From Seinonella peptonophila (GTDB lineage: Bacteria > Bacillota > Bacilli > Thermoactinomycetales > Thermoactinomycetaceae), in the NCBI RefSeq assembly GCF_900129355.1, contig NZ_FQVL01000006.1, positions 62,001 to 126,000 of the forward strand: a stretch of 64,000 nt of DNA, in the 5' to 3' direction. Under the pieces are notes generated by a model that had not been told where the DNA came from, did no database searches, and saw only the letters and a program-made list of their open reading frames with translations. Shown here piece by piece: positions 44,731-53,881 of the stretch; within the stretch, counting starts at the first letter, position 1; every line of letters starts with the position of its first letter. The position numbers and the translations under genes are program-made.

Positions 44731-47700
44731 TCATCTCAACTCATCATCTAAAGATACAACCACATCATCTAATGTCTTTTTCCACTGGCGTTTCATTTCT
44801 TGTCTGTATTTAAATGGCTTGACATCTGGATGTACTGCTTTATATTTTTCAGATTGCATGCTGTCCATGATTTTCCCAATATTTGGGATGGTCTCCGTAC
44901 CAATCACATATTGAGTTGCAGATGAATGTAACTCATCTTCTGCCACAAACCAAGCATTCGCAAATTGATTAATTGCCTTGTTTCGTGCTTTTTCAAAGAA
45001 GTTCTGTTTCACTTTCAAAATATCTTCCTCAGCATCTAGTTTTTTGGTATCAATATCATTTAAAATTTCCCGATAAACTTCTTTCACAATATCTGACTTA
45101 TTCAATTTTTGGAGAGCTTGTTCGATCTCGTCACGGATATTCTGATTATCGGCTGAATACGTTTTCAATAATCGGTCAATATAGGTGGAGTCGATATCGT
45201 AGACCTTTATCGTATTCTCTCCATAGAACTCAATCTCTGAGAAATCTGATCCTGATCCATCCTGACGTCCATCTTCATCGACTAGTGAACCCTTCACTGT
45301 GTTGTATACGCCAATATAATCTTCTAATTTTTTTACCTGTTCTGGAAGTACTTTGGACTGCTCCATTTCATCGTTGTAATCATCATACGTAACCAAAGCT
45401 TCGTAGGCATTATTTAGCTCTTGAAATGCTTTCACAAATTCAATCCGGACTCCAAGCGGCGAATGCTCGTTCAGATCGGTTCCATTTGAGAGTAATGTAG
45501 TCAGGGCTTTGTGCGCCTTTTCAAAGCGATTCTTTGATGCATCATAAGTTGGATAAACCAGATTTGATTCCTCTGATTTGTTCGAATATAATTTTATAGC
45601 ATTCTCTACTTTTTGCTCCATTGTTGCAGGTTTTCTAAATGTCACGATCAAGCCCTTCTTCTTTCCTGGATCGGTACGATTGGTTCGAGAAAAGGCTTGA
45701 ATCAAATTGGCATAACTTAACTCGCGATCCACAAACAATGTCTGGATCGTTGGTGCATCAAAACCAGTCAATAACCGTTCAACAACAATAACTAAGTCAA
45801 TCTGTTTCCCAAATTCCTTAAATTCTGCTTTCTTACGCGCTAAACGATTGTTAATATCGCCATTATATCGTTTTATATCTTCGAACGACCAAGCAGTACC
45901 ATAGTAATCATTATAATCCTTGATTATTTCCTTCATTTCATCTTGAATCTGTTTGGAATTCTCTTTGTTCTCTTCAATCGAAAAGGTAATCGCAATTCGT
46001 GGGAAATCTGGATCTTCAATGGTACGTCCTGTTCGAATCGGATGTCCAGCAAACTTTTTTGTTAACCAATCTGGGTCTTTGGTCATTTCCTTGATGGCAT
46101 AATAGTAGCGTTTTGCCATCTCAATCGAACTTGTTGTGAAAATCGCAGACTTTTGCGGTCGACCCTGTTGGAAGTCAAATTTGGTATAGGCGTTATCAGG
46201 GCGAAACATTTTATGAATCACTTTTTGGATATGCTCATCACTTTCAAAAAAAGATGATTGAAGATACTTTTCCTTTTTTACTCCATCCATTTGATCAATT
46301 AGATGATTTATTTCCTCATCACTCAAATGAGCATATTTTTCCTTTTTACACAGTTGATTAAAAATAATATTGTCTAATGAGGTGGGTTCAATCGTATCTT
46401 CATGCTCTACTTGAAATCCTAAAACCGCACCATCATCTAACGCATTCTTAATTGTATAGGTGTGCAAAACTTCACCATATTGATCATGAGTCGTGCGAGC
46501 GAGTTTTCCTTTTGCTTGTTTCTTATTTTCCTCAAATATTGGTGTCCCCGTAAAACCAAACCAAGTAGAATTCGGAAAGAATTTCTTGATCGCTTGCATC
46601 CCTTCTGCACTTAACGCACGATGGCATTCGTCTACAATAAAAACGATATGTTGCCCCATTAGTTTTTGGAAGCGTTGTGAGCCCTTTTCTTCCTCCTGTT
46701 TCTGAGCACGGCGCAAGGCCTTTTCTAACTTTTGACGAGTGGTAATAATCACTGTATTGGAACTTGCATCAGAGAGTAGCGTATCACTCAACTCCTTTGC
46801 ATTTCCGGTTCCGACAATCAGGCTATTCCACTTGGCCTTACCAGAAGAAATACCTGTATTAAACTCAGAGGCAAATTTGGTAAATTCAGTCGTTGTCTGA
46901 TTATCCAAGTCGATACGGTCAACCAGCATAATCGTACGATCAACTCCCGATTTGCGAGCTAACAACTTCGTAGCAACAAAACTTGTCAAAGTCTTTCCTG
47001 AACCCGTTGCATGCCAAACATACCCAGATTCATGTTTCATAGCGGACCTAAACAAAGCTTCGATTGCATGAATCTGATATGGTTTTAACACCATTAACAC
47101 CTTGTAATCTTGGTCTTCACTTACAATCGTGTAATTGGCAATCAAACGATGCGCATCAGGAATATTTAAGACATGTTCGGCAAATTCGTAGAGATTTTCT
47201 ACTTTCCGATTCTCTTTGGTTCGCCAGCTAAAGACACCCTTTTTATGCATCTCTTTTGCTGACGAATTGGCAAAATAACGCGTCGTTTGTTCATTGGAAA
47301 TGACAAACAACTGAAGCGTCGAAAAGATGTTATTGCGAAACATCCTTTCTTCTGTGTATTTTTTAATTTGATGGAAAGCTTGGAATACGCCGTCTTTAGC
47401 AGTTACCTGTTTTAACTCAATTTGCACAATCGGCAACCCGTTGATCAGAAGTGTCACATCAAATCGACGATCGCGACCGTCAACATCTACTTTTTGCTTT
47501 GCAATCTGATGAACCACTTCATATGTAGAAATCCCTCCACCAATATCTTGATTAGAGTACACTACCAACGACATCGAACCCAGAGACGCATCCTCACGCT
47601 CAATCGTAATCCGACAGACACCATTCTCCCCTTTTAGCCATTTTGCTGCTTCAAATGGAGTCTTTGTGTTAGATAGTAATTCCGTTTTTATCTTGTCAAA

Positions 47701-47895
47701 CTCTTTATCCGTAATCGGACACTCTCCGATCTCTGCTAAGTTATTTTGCGTAATCTTTTGCCGAAGGTTCCTCCAAAGATCCGCTTCTGATTTTAAATCA
47801 GGGCGATAATTCCACTGATTACGCCCTTCCCCTAACACTTTAATTAAGCGACGTTCTACTTCCGCTTCATCATGATGTCGTATCTTTGTTGTCAT
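44731..47895 (-). CDS. hsdR: Type I restriction enzyme R subunit (HsdR)
   Basis: A 1054-residue motor/nuclease subunit. An N-terminal PD-(D/E)XK nuclease has FDVTLLINGLPIVQIELKQ (Asp, then E-x-K). Two RecA-like domains follow, with Walker A ATGSGKT, motif II VDECHRA, motif III GFTGTPI and motif VI QAFSRTNR. The complex cuts unmodified DNA far from its recognition site after translocating it. The ATG at 47895 follows GAGGGAG; a GTG at 47907 is less likely. It is the last gene of the hsd operon, 22 bases after hsdS. Confidence 0.95.
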   Translation of the reverse strand: MTTKIRHHDEAEVERRLIKVLGEGRNQWNYRPDLKSEADLWRNLRQKITQNNLAEIGECPITDKEFDKIKTELLSNTKTPFEAAKWLKGENGVCRITIEREDASLGSMSLVVYSNQDIGGGISTYEVVHQIAKQKVDVDGRDRRFDVTLLINGLPIVQIELKQVTAKDGVFQAFHQIKKYTEERMFRNNIFSTLQLFVISNEQTTRYFANSSAKEMHKKGVFSWRTKENRKVENLYEFAEHVLNIPDAHRLIANYTIVSEDQDYKVLMVLKPYQIHAIEALFRSAMKHESGYVWHATGSGKTLTSFVATKLLARKSGVDRTIMLVDRIDLDNQTTTEFTKFASEFNTGISSGKAKWNSLIVGTGNAKELSDTLLSDASSNTVIITTRQKLEKALRRAQKQEEEKGSQRFQKLMGQHIVFIVDECHRALSAEGMQAIKKFFPNSTWFGFTGTPIFEENKKQAKGKLARTTHDQYGEVLHTYTIKNALDDGAVLGFQVEHEDTIEPTSLDNIIFNQLCKKEKYAHLSDEEINHLIDQMDGVKKEKYLQSSFFESDEHIQKVIHKMFRPDNAYTKFDFQQGRPQKSAIFTTSSIEMAKRYYYAIKEMTKDPDWLTKKFAGHPIRTGRTIEDPDFPRIAITFSIEENKENSKQIQDEMKEIIKDYNDYYGTAWSFEDIKRYNGDINNRLARKKAEFKEFGKQIDLVIVVERLLTGFDAPTIQTLFVDRELSYANLIQAFSRTNRTDPGKKKGLIVTFRKPATMEQKVENAIKLYSNKSEESNLVYPTYDASKNRFEKAHKALTTLLSNGTDLNEHSPLGVRIEFVKAFQELNNAYEALVTYDDYNDEMEQSKVLPEQVKKLEDYIGVYNTVKGSLVDEDGRQDGSGSDFSEIEFYGENTIKVYDIDSTYIDRLLKTYSADNQNIRDEIEQALQKLNKSDIVKEVYREILNDIDTKKLDAEEDILKVKQNFFEKARNKAINQFANAWFVAEDELHSSATQYVIGTETIPNIGKIMDSMQSEKYKAVHPDVKPFKYRQEMKRQWKKTLDDVVVSLDDELR

Positions 47896-47917
47896 ATTCT
47901 CCCTCACTTTAATTCAA

Positions 47918-49120
47918 TTAGACAAACATTTTTTGTAGAAACGCTTTTTTCGTTTCTTTTAAGGCATCTAACTCGCGTTGATGAAGATTGATTAAGTCAT
48001 CGAGTTGTTTAAAGAAGTTGCCGATTTTGATTTGTTCTTCTTCTCTTGGTGCTAAGAATTTATACTTATTTAATTCATCACGATTGATTTTAGGCATACC
48101 AGTGCGCCTTGAAACCGATACGGAATATTTATAAAAATCCCTTGTTTGTAAACTCGTGTATAAGAAACCTTGCTCTATCCCATTCTTACTGTTAAGCACA
48201 TAAGTATCTGCACTTGCAAGACCTTCGAATGGTGCAACGGCATATTTAGCGAGCTGAGGATTGATCTTTCCATAGATAATATCCCCTTTATCAAAATAGA
48301 ATTTTCCACTAATCAGATTATCATCCTTTACTTTTTGAACATTATCTAAAATACGTCCCGAAAATGATTCGATATTCCCTGGACCAACATGGTAGATTTC
48401 GTCATATTCCCTAGTTTTAGGATCAACCATATTTGTTGACATTTCAACAACATTTATCCAACTGTGTTCCTCCCACTCCTCACTATATCCTGAGAAACGA
48501 ACTTCTGGGATGGACTTCCCTTCTTTTGGAAACATTTTTTGTAAGAATCCTTGTTTGGTTTGTTTGAGGGTGGTGAGTTCTTGCTGATGAAAAGCGATCA
48601 TGTCGTCGAGTTTCTTGAAAAGGTTACCTATTTGTGCTTGTTCATCATAAGAAGGAACTCGAAATTTAAGGGTTGAAAAATCACTAAAGCTAATACTTCT
48701 TCCATCACGGATACCATAGGTAACTGTTTCTAATCTTTTAATAAATGTATAACTAGCTAAAACATATCTCCAAAATAATGAATAATACTTTTCTTTATTT
48801 TTAAAATCCAACACTGTATATGCAGGAGAAGTTATACCTTCGATATTAGAAAATGCAAAACCACCTTGAAAAGAGCGCAGATGGATTACAAATTGCCCAG
48901 GAAGTACCCTCTTGTAATTTTTTGTAGACTTTTCATCATATTTAATATCAATTCCTATTTCATCCCTATAAACCATTCCTTTTTCTTGAGAAGCAGAAAG
49001 AACTGGAAGATTCGAATGATTTTTATCTGAAACAGAGTAAAATATCTTATCGGCATTAAGCTCCTCCCATTCCCCACTAAATCCAGCAAATCGAACTTCT
49101 GGTACCAATTTATTTCCCAT
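47918..49120 (-). CDS. hsdS: Type I restriction specificity subunit (HsdS)
   Basis: A full-length 400-residue specificity subunit with two target recognition domains. Each ends in a similar helical conserved region: QIGNLFKKLDDMIAFHQQEL with FLQKMFPKEG in the middle, and KIGNFFKQLDDLINLHQREL with FLQKMFV at the end. The two halves read two parts of a bipartite site and bind HsdM. GAGGTG is eight bases before the ATG, which overlaps the hsdM end by 11 bases. The recognised sequence cannot be predicted by eye. Confidence 0.95.
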   Translation of the reverse strand: MGNKLVPEVRFAGFSGEWEELNADKIFYSVSDKNHSNLPVLSASQEKGMVYRDEIGIDIKYDEKSTKNYKRVLPGQFVIHLRSFQGGFAFSNIEGITSPAYTVLDFKNKEKYYSLFWRYVLASYTFIKRLETVTYGIRDGRSISFSDFSTLKFRVPSYDEQAQIGNLFKKLDDMIAFHQQELTTLKQTKQGFLQKMFPKEGKSIPEVRFSGYSEEWEEHSWINVVEMSTNMVDPKTREYDEIYHVGPGNIESFSGRILDNVQKVKDDNLISGKFYFDKGDIIYGKINPQLAKYAVAPFEGLASADTYVLNSKNGIEQGFLYTSLQTRDFYKYSVSVSRRTGMPKINRDELNKYKFLAPREEEQIKIGNFFKQLDDLINLHQRELDALKETKKAFLQKMFV

Positions 49121-50702
49121 GTCTAAACACCTCTAATGCGCCTTTGATCCAATCAGCATTTTCTTCATCATATTGAAGCGAAGAAATCATCTCATAAAGA
49201 CTCGATTCTAATTCTGCTTTTTCTTTGCGAATCTTTTTAATCGATGCACCAATCGCAGCCATATCAACAGGTGGTTCTTCTTCAAAGGTATCTACGTATC
49301 GAGGAATATTTAAGTTAAACTCGTTCTCTTTGATTTCATCAAAGGTAGCGAGGTGGGCATATTTCTCTACATCTTCACGTTGTTTATACGTCTCAACAAT
49401 TTTATCAATGTTTTCTTTGGAAAGTTTATTTTGGTTTTTTCCTTTAATAAACTCTTTACTTGCATCAATAAATAAAACGTCACGCGTGGTACGATTTTTC
49501 TTTAAGATAATCACAGTAGTAGGGATGGAGGTTCCATAGAACAAGTTTGCAGGCATACCTATTACGGCGTAAATACTACCATCTTCTAGTAGTTTCTTGC
49601 GAATCACGCCTTCTGCCGCTCCACGAAATAATACTCCATGCGGTAAAACTATTGCCATCGCGCCCGTCTCTTTCAAATGATAGAATCCATGTAATAGAAA
49701 AGCAAAGTCTGCTTTTGATTTAGGTGCTAACTTGCCATAACGATTGAAACGAGAATCATCTTCGAATGATTTATCTGAAGACCATTTTGCCGAGTAGGGT
49801 GGATTCATTAAGACCGAATCAAAGGTATACGGTTCATCAGTTGGCCAATCTTTGTTCAATGTATCCGCATTGCGTAGACGCATATCTTCTTTATCCACTC
49901 CATGCAAGATTAAGTTCATCTTTGCTAGATTATAGGTAGTTGTATTAAGCTCCTGACCATGATATTTGACGCTCTCTGGATGGTTAAGATAGTTCCGAAC
50001 ATTCAACATCAAGGAGCCTGAGCCCATCGTCGGATCATAAACACTAAACATTTTTTTGTTCTTTTGACCCAACGCAACAATCTGAGCCATCATATCAGAT
50101 ACTTCATGAGGTGTATAAAATTCTCCAGCCTTCTTCCCTGCTTCTGAGGCAAATTGACCAATCAAAAATTCATAGGCATCGCCAATCACATCGCCATTAT
50201 GTCCCATTACATCGACATCATTTAATTTCTTGAGTACTTCTGTAATGGTAATGTTTCGTTGTTGATCATCGGAACCCAATTTTTTTGACTGCAAATCGAC
50301 ATCATCAAACAATCCATTAAATTGTTCATATTCCGTTGACAAATCAATAAAAGCTTTGTGCAGATCATTCAACTGAAAGATGTTTTGTTTTGCTTGATCG
50401 GTTAACACGTTGAATAAATAATCAGGTTCAATATGATAGCCCAATGTATCTTTTAACGTATCCATTAGGTCATCTCTGTGCTCTTTATCTGCTAATATAT
50501 TTCTATACAATTGCGTTTGTATTGCTTGGGAGTCGTATTTGTCTATCGATTCATCTGCTACTTCAACCACTTTTTCTAATAGCTTATCGGATAAGTACTT
50601 GTAAAAGATCAATCCTAATAAATAGTTTTTGTATTCTGATGCATCCATTTTGCTTCGTAAGTTATCGGCAGCACTAAATAATCTTTTGTTTAAGTCAGCC
50701 AT
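49110..50702 (-). CDS. hsdM: Type I restriction-modification DNA methyltransferase (HsdM)
   Basis: A 530-residue N6-adenine methyltransferase subunit. An N-terminal helical domain (about 1-160) precedes the catalytic domain with the AdoMet motif DPTMGSGSLMLNV and the catalytic NPPYSAKW. IVLPHGVLFRGAAEG follows as in all HsdM. It methylates the target adenines and forms M2S with HsdS. GTGAGGA lies seven bases before the ATG. A half-size specificity-like gene sits directly upstream, 18 bases away. Confidence 0.95.
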   Translation of the reverse strand: MADLNKRLFSAADNLRSKMDASEYKNYLLGLIFYKYLSDKLLEKVVEVADESIDKYDSQAIQTQLYRNILADKEHRDDLMDTLKDTLGYHIEPDYLFNVLTDQAKQNIFQLNDLHKAFIDLSTEYEQFNGLFDDVDLQSKKLGSDDQQRNITITEVLKKLNDVDVMGHNGDVIGDAYEFLIGQFASEAGKKAGEFYTPHEVSDMMAQIVALGQKNKKMFSVYDPTMGSGSLMLNVRNYLNHPESVKYHGQELNTTTYNLAKMNLILHGVDKEDMRLRNADTLNKDWPTDEPYTFDSVLMNPPYSAKWSSDKSFEDDSRFNRYGKLAPKSKADFAFLLHGFYHLKETGAMAIVLPHGVLFRGAAEGVIRKKLLEDGSIYAVIGMPANLFYGTSIPTTVIILKKNRTTRDVLFIDASKEFIKGKNQNKLSKENIDKIVETYKQREDVEKYAHLATFDEIKENEFNLNIPRYVDTFEEEPPVDMAAIGASIKKIRKEKAELESSLYEMISSLQYDEENADWIKGALEVFRHGK

Positions 50703-50720
50703 ATTGTGTTCCTCACTTCT

Positions 50721-51284
50721 CTATGATCGATCCAAATTCTTCAATACTTCTAACCAGAGCAACTCTTCAAGCTCTGCCTGCTTCCTTGCCAATGCTTGAC
50801 GCTTTCTAAAAAGAAAATAGGCTTTTCCAATCGCCTTTTGCTTCTCGGTGCTGGGTAACTTGATTTCCAATTCTTTTAAGATCGCTGGAGTTAATTTAGG
50901 CACAATACTTCCTTGCATGGAAATTGCCATTTGCTTTTTCATTGAAGATGATTCATTTAACAGATAACATAAATAGCGATGATCCAAATGATCATGTTCA
51001 ATCATGAGTTTCGCAAAATTTTGGTTGATGATCTTCCCTTGGTTTATATCACTTACTATCCCAGCCTTGGAACTAACAAAGCTGAAAACAACATCACCAG
51101 CACAGCTCAAATATTCATCTCTATGATTTCGACTAATTGAACTCACTTGTGAGTCTAGATATAAGCCATTTAAGTCATTCATTAAATCCTCGTATGAATA
51201 AGAAACGAAAGTTAGATCATTTTTCTTAGTTCTCCTAGAAAGATTCCTGCCTATTTTCACTGTTACAATCTCTTCTAGTTTCAT
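50721..51284 (-). CDS. Half-size HsdS-like protein (single target recognition domain)
   Basis: A 187-residue protein with one recognition-domain-like region followed by the helical conserved region, LPSTEKQKAIGKAYFLFRKR then KQAELEELLWLEVLKNL. The N-terminal part (VTVKIGRNLSRRTKKND) and AKLMIEHDHLDHRYLCYLL match the specificity-subunit plan. Lead position in the hsd operon, before a complete HsdS, is unusual. It may dimerise, regulate the methyltransferase or give a second specificity. A GAGGGCGGGAT precedes the ATG. A decayed copy lies 900 bases upstream. Confidence 0.75.
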   Translation of the reverse strand: MKLEEIVTVKIGRNLSRRTKKNDLTFVSYSYEDLMNDLNGLYLDSQVSSISRNHRDEYLSCAGDVVFSFVSSKAGIVSDINQGKIINQNFAKLMIEHDHLDHRYLCYLLNESSSMKKQMAISMQGSIVPKLTPAILKELEIKLPSTEKQKAIGKAYFLFRKRQALARKQAELEELLWLEVLKNLDRS

Positions 51285-51303
51285 ATCCCGCCCTCTTCGA
51301 AAA

Positions 51304-51323
51304 AGTAATTCTTTAAAATTACT
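51304..51323. promoter_or_regulatory. Palindrome at the hsd operon promoter
   Basis: AGTAATTCTTTAAAATTACT has 7-base arms and begins in a TATAGT that looks like the -10 box of the hsd operon on the minus strand. Two further copies occur upstream. Confidence 0.5.
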
Positions 51324-51525
51324 ATATTCGGATTACTACTATATCATATCATTCAGAAAATAATCAATCAACCTTTCATTTAAGCTACGAAGATGCACAT
51401 AATATGCCACGATCACCTGTTCATAAGTTGCAACTTAACATTCAACACATCTAAATATCTTGTTATTATCAGCTTCAAAAGCTACAATAATTAAAACATG
51501 CATTTAGAACTGTAACAAGAATCAC

Positions 51526-51562
51526 CAAAAAAAGTATACAACGGTTGCAGCCGTCATATACT
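51526..51562 (-). terminator. Rho-independent terminator of the small peptide gene
   Basis: The arms AGTATATGACGG and CCGTTGTATACT (minus strand, two G-U or mismatch positions) enclose CTGCAA and are followed by seven T. Confidence 0.75.
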
Positions 51563-51570
51563 CAGGAAAA

Positions 51571-51681
51571 CTACTTAATCAAAGAAACTATCTGGTTTAT
51601 CAAGTCCAAGGACAAAATCAGAAGAGGAAGAATCGCAATTGCAGTTGCGGTTCTTTTTTTATTTTGTTTTCGGCGAGCCAT
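51571..51681 (-). CDS. Small cationic-hydrophobic peptide (36 aa)
   Basis: The peptide starts MARRKQNKKRTATA and continues with a hydrophobic segment, IAILPLLILSLDLINQIV. A textbook GGAGGTGA site is seven bases before the ATG, and a strong terminator is just after the stop, so it is a real single-gene transcript. Basic N-terminus plus one helix resembles small membrane toxins or holin-like peptides, but no family can be named. Confidence 0.65.
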   Translation of the reverse strand: MARRKQNKKRTATAIAILPLLILSLDLINQIVSLIK

Positions 51682-52019
51682 GATGAAATCACCTCCTCAC
51701 ATATAGTCCTTGTTAATTCTGTATTGCTCTCGTATTTATCATGGGTTCATGGTAAATACAAATTGCCTATTATTTCAAAATCATACTTTTAATGTTTCTC
51801 TTGCGATTTCATCTCACATCCTTTCTACAACTCTTTATAAGTATTTAGGGAAATTAATAACTATTTATAATTAATCTACAAATAAATACCCAATTTAAAT
51901 TTATTTGGATTAAAAAATCTAAACGTTAAGTTATTATTAATTTTTCTAGACGTTTCGATTGCAGAGGACCTTGGCAAATAATTCGGATATTAGAAATAAA
52001 ATCTGAATTTGATGTACAC

Positions 52020-52206
52020 TAAGCTGAAAACAACTTCCCAGCACAGCTTCATAATTTCAATTTTGACTAATAGAAGTCATTTGAGACTAGATATGAGTTA
52101 TCTAAGTAATCCTGGTACAAACAAGTAACAACGGTTAAATCGATTTTCTTGTTTTTCTCGAAGGATTTCTACCTATTTTCACTGTTACTATCTCTTCCAG
52201 TTTCAT
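52020..52206 (-). pseudogene. Degenerate copy of the half-size HsdS-like gene
   Basis: The minus strand reads MKLEEIVTVKIGRN then diverges and stops after about 18 codons. The DNA is recognisably the same as 51070-51279, including the GAAGAGG binding site, the promoter palindrome and the CTGTGCTGG..GTTGTTTTCAGCT stretch. Several indels and stops break the frame. It is the remnant of a tandem duplication. Confidence 0.7.
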
Positions 52207-52225
52207 ATCCCGACCTCTTCAAAAA

Positions 52226-52245
52226 AGTAATTCTTTGAAATTACT
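52226..52245. promoter_or_regulatory. Second copy of the hsd-type palindrome
   Basis: AGTAATTCTTTGAAATTACT differs from the first copy by one base in the spacer. It sits at the same place relative to the degenerate half-HsdS gene, so it has been kept through the decay. Confidence 0.5.
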
Positions 52246-52302
52246 CAATCTGAATTACCACTACATCATATCATCCTGGGAATATTCAGTCAACAATTTT
52301 AT

Positions 52303-52320
52303 GTAATTCTCGAGAATTAC
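52303..52320. promoter_or_regulatory. Third, perfect palindrome
   Basis: GTAATTCTCGAGAATTAC is an 18-bp perfect palindrome with the same GTAATTC/GAATTAC arms as the two upstream-region copies. It is likely to be an operator for a dimeric regulator. Confidence 0.5.
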
Positions 52321-52635
52321 TTGCAATGACGATTAGTAAATGGAAAATAGAGTAGGTTTGTATGCTTAAATAAAAAAGATACCAAATCGTATCCCATCCA
52401 CGTTTCTCTCCATGTTTAAGTTTATTCTAATTGGAAGTTTTTCATTTTTATCTCCTTGACTGTCAATGCATAAATTTATTCTATTTTATAAGTCGTAAAA
52501 TAATTAAAATACAATTGATCATTTGTCATGAATGTAAACTCTTCTTCTCTTCCTTCGTAAAGATTGCTCGCACAACTCTAGAAAGAGGTTAAAAATAAAA
52601 ATGAGCTCAAATTATACCAAATACATGATGATGAT
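52321..52635. other. Intergenic region upstream of a membrane protein
   Basis: About 315 AT-rich bases. A GAAAGAGG binding site at 52581-52588 serves an 18-codon frame starting ATG at 52601 (MSSNYTKYMMM), out of frame with the membrane protein. Confidence 0.3.
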
Positions 52636-53139
52636 ATGGAAGAGTATGTATCACTAGAAATAGAAATTCAACACTATTGGCACTACATAAATTGTATTGA
52701 AAAAACACTTCCCAAACATATCACCGATCTAAAGAACACAGCTTTAACAATGGAAGACATCATTAAACTAAAATTTGAGGCAAACATTATCGAGGAAGAT
52801 ATTCAGTTCATTAACGACTCTAGCCTTCCTGATCGTTTTCGATTGGTTCTAAAGGGGTTATTGGAAACAAGCCAAATCTTGAATGAACTAAAAAGATACA
52901 AAAACAAGCTAGATTATTGGAAAGAAATTCTAACAAACAAGCAACAAATCAAACAGAGAATCTGGACACCTACGATTGAAATTTTATTATACACAGTGGC
53001 TTATCTACAAATCGCCCCTACCTTGTATAAATTTTTTATCGATCCGACAATCCAATCTATTGGTGCTTTTGTTGGTGTAATTGTTCTTTTTGCACTTGGT
53101 GCGCTTCTGATTTATCTGAAGAACTACAATAGTAAGTAG
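52636..53139 (+). CDS. Two-TM membrane protein with helical N-terminal domain
   Basis: A 167-residue protein. The first 115 residues are helical and charged (a coiled-coil-like LKRYKNKLDYWKEILTNKQ is the last). Two transmembrane helices follow (PTIEILLYTVAYLQIAPTLY and SIGAFVGVIVLFALGALLIYL). No binding site precedes the ATG at 52636. The good site serves an out-of-frame ATG at 52601 ending in an ATG repeat, so the gene may be 5'-frameshifted by the repeat. Family unknown. Confidence 0.5.
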   Translation: MEEYVSLEIEIQHYWHYINCIEKTLPKHITDLKNTALTMEDIIKLKFEANIIEEDIQFINDSSLPDRFRLVLKGLLETSQILNELKRYKNKLDYWKEILTNKQQIKQRIWTPTIEILLYTVAYLQIAPTLYKFFIDPTIQSIGAFVGVIVLFALGALLIYLKNYNSK

Positions 53140-53177
53140 TTTTGTCTTTCATAATACTTCTTTGAACAGATGCTTTC

Positions 53178-53215
53178 TGATAAACACAAAAAAGCGGCTG
53201 CTAAACCAGCAACCA
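53178..53215 (-). terminator. Terminator of the two-gene hypothetical operon
   Basis: Minus-strand GGTTGCT and AGCAGCC arms form a stem with one mismatch and are followed by GCTTTTTT. Confidence 0.6.
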
Positions 53216-53224
53216 CCCTCTCGA

Positions 53225-53259
53225 CTACATGGATGTCCGCTCAGATACTATCCATGTAG
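53225..53259 (+). terminator. Stem-loop after the two-TM protein
   Basis: CTACATGGAT (53225-53234) pairs perfectly with ATCCATGTAG (53250-53259), followed by GCTTATTGTCT. A possible plus-strand terminator. Confidence 0.5.
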
Positions 53260-53446
53260 GCTTATTGTCTCTATTTAGAAACAGCAATGGGGAATTCAAT
53301 TCTTCCATTGTCTTTTTTCTCCAAAGTTCTTTCTTTCCGACTACATAGAGCTAAAGTACTCACATGAAGCAATGTCATTGTTCAATGACTACAAACGATA
53401 AATACCGTCTCTTCATGATTCTCTCCACTTAAAGGCATCGTTTTGA

Positions 53447-53866
53447 TCATTCATCAATACACAAAGTCCGAAACAGCCTATAAACTGCTTTCATGTGTTG
53501 ATTTTTAATGAACAAATTACCATCATAAATGAGGACAAATGCTTGATCCTGTGCATCATAGGTTACTTGGATTTGTTCACCATGATTTCCCAAAGCGATC
53601 AGAGCGTCTTTCGTACCTTTTTGTAATTCATAGAAACGGTGTTTCCATTCAATATCTACAGTAGGGGACATCGGTTTCACAATGGTGGATAGGTAAGCGC
53701 GTCGTTGTTGTTGTTCGATCAAGTTGATCATTTGATCGGCGAGTTGAATTTCGTGATTAGCAATCACGGTTTGAGCGTCGGATTGGTTTAGTGATTTTTC
53801 CATCACTTGACGATATAGTTTCGATGCGATGATCAAAAATCGTAGTTGCTCTTCATTTAGCCGCAA
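53447..53866 (-). CDS. Uncharacterised 139-residue protein
   Basis: The protein starts MRLNEEQLRFLIIASKLYR and is helical in its first half, with an RRAYLSTIVKPMSPT stretch. The C-terminal half is beta-like (IQVTYDAQDQAFVLIYDGN). No family is recognised. The start is a TTG six bases after GGAGGAGA. It is 15 bases after the 69-residue gene and shares its transcript. Confidence 0.6.
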   Translation of the reverse strand: MRLNEEQLRFLIIASKLYRQVMEKSLNQSDAQTVIANHEIQLADQMINLIEQQQRRAYLSTIVKPMSPTVDIEWKHRFYELQKGTKDALIALGNHGEQIQVTYDAQDQAFVLIYDGNLFIKNQHMKAVYRLFRTLCIDE

Positions 53867-53881
53867 AATGATCTCCTCCCC

